Of a DNA stretch of 17,138 bases, positions 12,835-17,138 are shown in pieces. The DNA is taken from positions 1 through 17,138 of the forward strand of contig DAOWIX010000016.1 in assembly GCA_030640695.1 (NCBI GenBank), in the 5' to 3' direction. A model generated the notes under the pieces. That model made no database searches, was not told where the DNA came from, and saw only the letters and a program-made list of their open reading frames with translations. The stretch is from Deltaproteobacteria bacterium. Its GTDB lineage: Bacteria > Desulfobacterota > Anaeroferrophillalia > Anaeroferrophillales > Tharpellaceae. Made by a program: the position numbers and the translations under genes. Positions within the stretch are counted from its first letter, which is position 1. Each line of letters opens with the position of its first letter.

Positions 12835-13893
12835 TTATTTGCCGGCCATCATCAGGGCAAAAGGGCGGGTGGCTTCAATCTGTTCGAAGGCAATTTTGAT
12901 GGCTGCGGTCAACGGAACCGAAAGCAGCATGCCGGGGATGCCCCACATCCAGCCCCAGAAGAGTAGGGATAGCAATACTGTCAGTGGGCTTAAGTTTAGT
13001 CCCTTTCCCATCATTTTCGGTTCGACAAAATTACCGACCACGGTTTGCAGGGCAATAAGTACAGCAAAGACGGCAAGGGTTTTTGTAAGGGAGCCGAATT
13101 GAAATAGAGTGATGAGCACGGGTGGTACGACTGAAATCATGGAGCCGATGTTCGGGATAAAATTCAAGAGAAAAGCCAAGACTCCCCAGAGTACGGCAAA
13201 GGGGACGCCAAAGAGGAAAAGGGTTATGGAAACCAGGATCCCGGTGAAAAAACTGATCATAGTTTTGAGGCCCAGATAATCCTGAACCGCCATATTAATG
13301 CGGTTCAAAGCTTCAATAATCGTTACTGAAGAGTCCTTGCCAAAAGCTCGGACAATACGTTCCGGAAATTCATCCTGTTCGGCGAGCATGAAAATCATGA
13401 ACAGGATAACCCAGACAGCGTTGCCCAAAAAGGAAAAAAAAGAGCCACCTAAATGTTTAACAAAGGAGCCTGCTGACTTAAAGTCGGTCCCCTCAAGACT
13501 CGAAATAAAACCAGCATAACTTTCTCGCACTTGGGTTGGAGTCACGTCAAGCCGAGATAATAAGATATTGACATAGCCCCAGAACTTTTCCTCCAGCATT
13601 GGTAGCTGCGCATTAAATTCAATGATGTTGGCACTCAAAAGTCGGCCAAAAAGATAAACAAAAGACATAAGCAAGAGCACCACAACAAATATTCGTAAAG
13701 AGCTGGGAACTCGCAGGCGCCGCAAGCGATCAATGGGAATCCCTAAGGCATAGCAAAGGAGAAGGGAGATACTGAAAGGGATAAATAAAAAAGCAAGAGA
13801 TTTTAGAATAATAACCAACAGCATCAGGAAGATGATCCAGATAGTGATTTTGAATATGTTTTCGTCTTGCGCTCTTATTTTTTCTTTCATCAT
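12835..13893 (-). CDS. AI-2E/PerM-family membrane transporter
   Basis: 352 residues. Two or three N-terminal hydrophobic helices (about 14-50 and 66-86) are followed by a soluble amphipathic segment (about 90-155). At least four more helices lie in the C-terminal half. The diagnostic region is FLLNFIPNIGSMISVVPPVL (about 247-266), then NFVEPKMMGKGLNLSPLTVL, both hallmark motifs of PF01594. Members have been assigned to autoinducer-2 export or to sodium/proton antiport, and substrates are mostly unknown, so no gene name is given. ATG-ATG at 13891-13893 has a modest SD (GAGAA). The gene is downstream of the REC-kinase gene by 89 bp and may be in the same transcript. It converges on the miniprotein operon with only 4 bp between stops and no terminator. 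Confidence 0.9.
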   Translation of the reverse strand: MMKEKIRAQDENIFKITIWIIFLMLLVIILKSLAFLFIPFSISLLLCYALGIPIDRLRRLRVPSSLRIFVVVLLLMSFVYLFGRLLSANIIEFNAQLPMLEEKFWGYVNILLSRLDVTPTQVRESYAGFISSLEGTDFKSAGSFVKHLGGSFFSFLGNAVWVILFMIFMLAEQDEFPERIVRAFGKDSSVTIIEALNRINMAVQDYLGLKTMISFFTGILVSITLFLFGVPFAVLWGVLAFLLNFIPNIGSMISVVPPVLITLFQFGSLTKTLAVFAVLIALQTVVGNFVEPKMMGKGLNLSPLTVLLSLLFWGWMWGIPGMLLSVPLTAAIKIAFEQIEATRPFALMMAGK

Positions 13894-13982
13894 AATGATT
13901 CTCTATAGTGACTAATTTAGATCTCGGGTGAGAGTCGCTAGGGTTTGATGGGTGTTGGATAAGCAACATACAATAAGTATTT

Positions 13983-15053
13983 TTAGTTCTCGGGTGGTTC
14001 TTCGAGTGGCAAAGTGACAGTTACGCGGGTGCCTTGGCCGGGATGGCTCTTTATGGAAATTGTACCGTGGTGGTAGTCGATGATTTTGCGGGTCAGAGGC
14101 AGGCCCATGCCGGCTCCTGACATCTTGCTGGTAAAGAAAGGGTCAAAAATACGTGCAAGGTCTTTGGTCTCAATGCCGTGACCATTGTCAATTATTTCAA
14201 TCAGCAGGTTGGAGGAGCTGTCAAAGGATGTGCGAATCGTCAAGGTGCCGCCGTTGTCGATTGCTTCCAGACCATTGCTGATAAGTTGTATGAAGACGAT
14301 GAGCATGTTGTCGTGATTGAGGGGCAGAGGCGGCAGGGTGTTGTCGTAGTTACGTTCGATTACGACCTTGTATTGCTCTTTGAGGGAGCTGGTTTGGGTG
14401 AGTGCCTCATCGATCAGGAAGTGAATGTCGAGCTTTTCTTTGCTGCCTTCGGAGAGGCCTTGCAGGGCCACGCTCTCTTTTACCATGCGCTCGAGTCTTT
14501 CGGTCTCCTTAAGAATTATCTTGGCGTATTTTTTCTTGCGGTCATTTTCGGGTAGCTCGTCGAGGATTCGGCGGGCAAAACCGCCGATTGAGACGACCGG
14601 GTTGCGGATTTCATGTTCAACCCCTTCGACCATTTGACTCATGGCCTTGCTACGTTCCCGGGAGACCGTCTGGTGATGTTCGTGGGTTAGTTTCAATCTG
14701 GATTTGATGCGGGCCAGAAGTTCCTGAAGGTGAAAGGGTTTGGTAATATAGTCATCAGCGCCGATCTCCAGACCTCTGACTTTGTCACTGACCTCCTGTT
14801 TGGCGGTTAGCATAAGGATTGGGATATGTTTGGTTGATTCATCTTGTTTGATGATTTCACAGGCTGTAAAGCCATCCATTATCGGCATCATGATATCGAG
14901 CAGGATCAGATCCGGAAACTCTCGGCGGGCAAGTTCGACCGCCTCCTCACCGTTATAACCTTTTAGGGTTTGGTAACCTGACTTTTGTAGAATCTTGTCA
15001 AGCAGGGTGACGTTATCAAGGTTATCGTCAACGATCAGGATGGTTTCACTCAT
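13983..15053 (-). CDS. Response-regulator/histidine-kinase hybrid (REC-HisKA-HATPase)
   Basis: A 356-residue soluble protein with the receiver at the N-terminus. The REC domain (about 1-120) has the acidic pair Asp9-Asp10, phospho-acceptor Asp53 (LILLDIMMP), Thr83 and Lys105 (ITKPF), all intact. A short linker leads to the dimerisation/His domain with the H-box VEHEIRNPVVS (His147). The HATPase_c domain has the N-box QLISNGLEAI, DNGHGI and GAGMGLPLTRK. No sensory or membrane domain is present, so it would be activated by phosphorylation of its own receiver, relaying from another kinase such as the one encoded upstream. The ATG at 15053 overlaps the receiver gene stop by 4 nt (ATGA), so the two are translationally coupled. 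Confidence 0.92.
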   Translation of the reverse strand: MSETILIVDDNLDNVTLLDKILQKSGYQTLKGYNGEEAVELARREFPDLILLDIMMPIMDGFTACEIIKQDESTKHIPILMLTAKQEVSDKVRGLEIGADDYITKPFHLQELLARIKSRLKLTHEHHQTVSRERSKAMSQMVEGVEHEIRNPVVSIGGFARRILDELPENDRKKKYAKIILKETERLERMVKESVALQGLSEGSKEKLDIHFLIDEALTQTSSLKEQYKVVIERNYDNTLPPLPLNHDNMLIVFIQLISNGLEAIDNGGTLTIRTSFDSSSNLLIEIIDNGHGIETKDLARIFDPFFTSKMSGAGMGLPLTRKIIDYHHGTISIKSHPGQGTRVTVTLPLEEPPEN

Positions 15054-15439
15054 GGCATATGTTCCTTGAGGATGGTGGCGATAGTTTCCGGAAAGGTTCG
15101 GACATTGATCGGTTTGGTGATATAGGCGTCACAGCCGGCAGCCAGACTTTTTTCCTCGTCACCAACCATGGCATGTGCGGTCAGGGCGACGATGGGCAGG
15201 GTGGCGAAATTTTCTTGTTGGCGGATGCGCCGGGTTACCTCATAACCATCCATATTTGGCAGGTTAATATCCATCAAGATAAGATCAGGATTGATGGTGT
15301 TAAGGCGTTCTAACGCTTCGTTGCCATCAACGACCCCGACCACCTCATAGTTTCGGCGGCTGAGAACCTTAAGCACCAGCTGGCGGTTGTCGTCGTTATC
15401 TTCGACCACCAGAATAACCGGCTTGTTTTTATTATCCAT
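15050..15439 (-). CDS. Single-domain response regulator (CheY/DivK-like)
   Basis: 129 residues consisting of only one receiver domain. Key residues are intact: Glu13-Asp14 acidic pair, phospho-acceptor Asp57 (LILMDINLP), Thr87 (VALTAHAM) and Lys109 (ITKPIN). The TAHAM and CDAYITKPI patterns are typical of receivers that serve hybrid kinases or phosphorelays. It has no DNA-binding domain, so it acts by protein contact or as a phosphate shuttle. ATG at 15439 is preceded by AAGGAG (spacing 9 nt). It lies between the GAF histidine kinase (130 bp upstream) and the REC-kinase (overlapping by 4 nt), which suggests a relay from kinase through receiver to second kinase. Confidence 0.93.
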   Translation of the reverse strand: MDNKNKPVILVVEDNDDNRQLVLKVLSRRNYEVVGVVDGNEALERLNTINPDLILMDINLPNMDGYEVTRRIRQQENFATLPIVALTAHAMVGDEEKSLAAGCDAYITKPINVRTFPETIATILKEHMP

Positions 15440-15533
15440 TTCCCCAGACTCCTTACTCGGTGGTATTGTTGGTGAAGTGTAAAATTATTGTGATGAAGTC
15501 TTGACAGATGCCTTTCAGTGTGAAGTTTTCACC

Positions 15534-15568
15534 GCCCACTGCCCACTGCCCACTGCCCACTGCCCACT
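15534..15568. repeat. Five tandem heptamers GCCCACT with G-quadruplex potential
   Basis: Five perfect copies of GCCCACT run from 15534 to 15568. They end one base before the TAG stop (15570-15572) of the histidine kinase gene. On the minus (sense) strand this is GGGCAGT repeated, giving five GGG tracts separated by 4-nt loops, a canonical intramolecular quadruplex pattern in the mRNA between kinase and receiver. Heptamer repeats are prone to slippage. No coding frame uses it. Confidence 0.9.
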
Positions 15569-15569
15569 G

Positions 15570-17138
15570 CTATTCAGCGATGGGAATAAAAAAAGTGAAA
15601 ATTGAGCCTTCGCCATACTGGCTGCTTACCTGAATTATCCCATGATGCATCTCGATCAGGCGTTTGGTGATGCTTAAGCCGAGGCCGGTACCCCCATACT
15701 TGCGGCTGGCGGAAGCATCAAGTTGGATAAATTCGCCAAAAAGACGTTCCAGATCTGCAGCTTTGATACCGATGCCGCTATCCTCAACCGAAACTGAGAG
15801 ATAGCTCTTTTGCGGATCGAGTCCGGCTGGCGGCTTTCCGACCCAGAGCTCGGCTTTTAGGCTGATGCAGCCTTGAGCGGCGGTGAATTTGATCGCGTTG
15901 TTGAGCAGGTTGATCAGGATCTGGCGTAGTTTTTCAGCATCTCCAATAACCTTAGGTAAATTGTCCTCTTTTTTCAAGGAAAAATGCAACTTTTTGTTTT
16001 CAATCAAGGGGTTCAGGGTGGTCAGAGTTTCGTCGATAACGGCATCAAGCGAGAGCGGAATTAAAGTAAGCATCATTTTGCCGGCTTCGATTTTTGAGAG
16101 GTCCAGGATGTCGTTGATCAGGGCAAGCAGGTTGGCGGCATTTCTTTCGACGGTTTCAAGGCTCTCTTTCTGGTCTTTATTAATGGTTCCGTCAATCTCG
16201 TCGATGAGAAGCTGGGTGTAACCGATAATTGAGTTCATTGGGGTGCGCAGCTCATGCGACATGTTGGCGAGAAATTCCGATTTCAGGCGATCGAGCTCTT
16301 TCAGCTCTGTGTTGGCCTGGCCAAGTTCGATCGATTTTTGTTCCAGTTCGACAGTTCTTTCGGCGACTTTTACCTCGAGATCTTTACTGAATCTGGCGAG
16401 TTGGTCATAGAGTCGGGCGGTGCCGATCGCAACCCCCAGCTGTTGAGCCAAGGTCTGAAAAAGGTCGATGAACTTGTCGGAAAAATAGCCCTTCTCCTTC
16501 ATCGACGAGGCGCTTAGAACCCCGATAATCTCCTGCTCCGAAAAGATCGGGGATTGGACGAATGATTTAATCCCCTGACCGGTCATCAGGTTGGTGGAGA
16601 TTGGTTTGTTGATCTTCTCCGTATTGGGGACGTGGATCACTTTGCCGGTCAGGAAACATTCTCCAGAGTAGCACTCCATGTTAGGTTGGCGTTCGGCGGT
16701 TTTGACAAATTCCGGCCTTAAACCCCGCTGAGCTTTGATACGCAGCATGCCATCGCTCTCAAGCAGGCGGACAGAGCAGTTGTCGACATTGAATTTGTCG
16801 ACTAAAAGGTCAAGGAGGTCGCCCATGACCCGTTCCGGGTCGAGCGATGAGGCGATCATGCGGCTTGCTTCATATAGTACCGATAACTCTTTGATACGTT
16901 GTTGCAACTCCTCCTGGCTGGCTTCCAGCGAGAGGGAGATTTTGCCGAAGATGTCAAAGACATTTTCCATCTCGGAGCCTAAGGCCTTCATGTAGGTGTC
17001 ACAGATGATGCGGGCGGCCGAGGAACCGACCGAACCGGCAATACTCTTTTCGACTTCAGCGGCCAGCTGCATCCGTTCCTGATCATTCATCTGGGAAAGT
17101 TTATCGGCATAATCTTTGGTCGCAAAAAATTTGACCAA
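15570..17138 (-). CDS. GAF-domain sensor histidine kinase, C-terminal part (probably runs off window)
   Basis: 522 codons are visible, open to the window edge. The first is TTG at the boundary, so a true start there is unlikely and cannot be tested. A helical segment (about 1-80) leads to a GAF domain (about 85-240, with CSVRLLESDG, ECYSGECFLTGKVIHVPN and GVLSASSM). A coiled coil follows (about 245-285) and then the HisKA domain with the H-box SHELRTPMNSIIGY (His295). The HATPase_c domain has ILINLLNNAIKFT, DSGIGI (453-458) and GGTGLGLSI. No receiver or HPt domain follows, so its partner is probably the CheY-like protein downstream. The leading segment (IAGSVGSSAARIICDTYM and ENVFDIFG) resembles the linker that follows sodium/solute-symporter modules in some kinases, but this is recall only. 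Confidence 0.9.
   Translation of the reverse strand: MVKFFATKDYADKLSQMNDQERMQLAAEVEKSIAGSVGSSAARIICDTYMKALGSEMENVFDIFGKISLSLEASQEELQQRIKELSVLYEASRMIASSLDPERVMGDLLDLLVDKFNVDNCSVRLLESDGMLRIKAQRGLRPEFVKTAERQPNMECYSGECFLTGKVIHVPNTEKINKPISTNLMTGQGIKSFVQSPIFSEQEIIGVLSASSMKEKGYFSDKFIDLFQTLAQQLGVAIGTARLYDQLARFSKDLEVKVAERTVELEQKSIELGQANTELKELDRLKSEFLANMSHELRTPMNSIIGYTQLLIDEIDGTINKDQKESLETVERNAANLLALINDILDLSKIEAGKMMLTLIPLSLDAVIDETLTTLNPLIENKKLHFSLKKEDNLPKVIGDAEKLRQILINLLNNAIKFTAAQGCISLKAELWVGKPPAGLDPQKSYLSVSVEDSGIGIKAADLERLFGEFIQLDASASRKYGGTGLGLSITKRLIEMHHGIIQVSSQYGEGSIFTFFIPIAE

Noticed and set aside
13730..13969. 79-codon minus-strand frame upstream of the AI-2E family gene
   Set aside because: It overlaps the start of the transporter in another frame and lacks protein-like features.
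15534..15568. Short repeat array as a CRISPR
   Set aside because: Units are contiguous 7-mers without spacers, so it is a simple tandem repeat.

Overview
The window looks like chromosomal DNA from a Gram-negative bacterium. It carries two tripartite RND efflux systems with outer-membrane factors, two lipoproteins and a multi-kinase two-component cluster, with ordinary Shine-Dalgarno sites and some TTG/GTG alternatives. Kinase-rich signalling, a possible sigma-54 promoter and tiny secreted/membrane proteins next to a receiver gene suggest a Desulfobacterota (deltaproteobacterial) source. That placement is inference from gene content and was not tested by a search.

Left part (1-3343, minus strand): an efflux operon in the order outer-membrane factor (2012-3343), periplasmic adaptor (816-1994), RND pump (1-813, cut by the window edge). 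No regulator is visible beside it. Upstream lies a 186-bp element (3385-3570) with 16-bp terminal inverted repeats and an A/T-rich direct repeat, which looks like a non-autonomous mobile element. Next come two coupled lipoprotein genes: a two-domain VOC/glyoxalase-fold lipoprotein (3848-4699) and a small Pro/Arg-rich lipoprotein (3579-3845) whose gene contains a perfect 16-bp inverted repeat and a 12-bp tandem repeat.

Middle (4896-10997, minus strand): a second, self-contained efflux operon in the order adaptor (9845-10906), RND pump (6756-9848), outer-membrane factor (5482-6759), TetR regulator (4896-5480). Junctions are ATGA overlaps or 1 nt. A good sigma-70 promoter (TTGACG-17-TATTCT) is followed directly by the palindrome CTAACGTTAG, a natural candidate operator for the TetR protein at the end of the operon. 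Just upstream is an unrecognised 115-residue membrane/zinc-ribbon protein with a TTG start.

Right-middle (11370-12830, plus strand): a long intergenic region ends in a sigma-54-like promoter. It precedes three small genes: a signal-peptide/one-TM miniprotein, a stand-alone receiver whose phospho-acceptor Asp is replaced by Gly, and a second miniprotein paralogous to the first (shared ALIVxxQLxPALxLL core). This is the most unusual part of the window and the best candidate for an undescribed system.

Right part (12835-17138, minus strand): a signalling cluster in the order GAF-containing histidine kinase (partial, 15570-17138), single-domain receiver (15050-15439), REC-HisKA-HATPase protein (13983-15053), followed by an AI-2E/PerM-family membrane protein (12835-13893) that runs tail-to-tail into the miniprotein operon. 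Five tandem heptamers capable of forming a G-quadruplex in the transcript separate the kinase gene from its receiver gene. No rRNA, tRNA or CRISPR array was seen.
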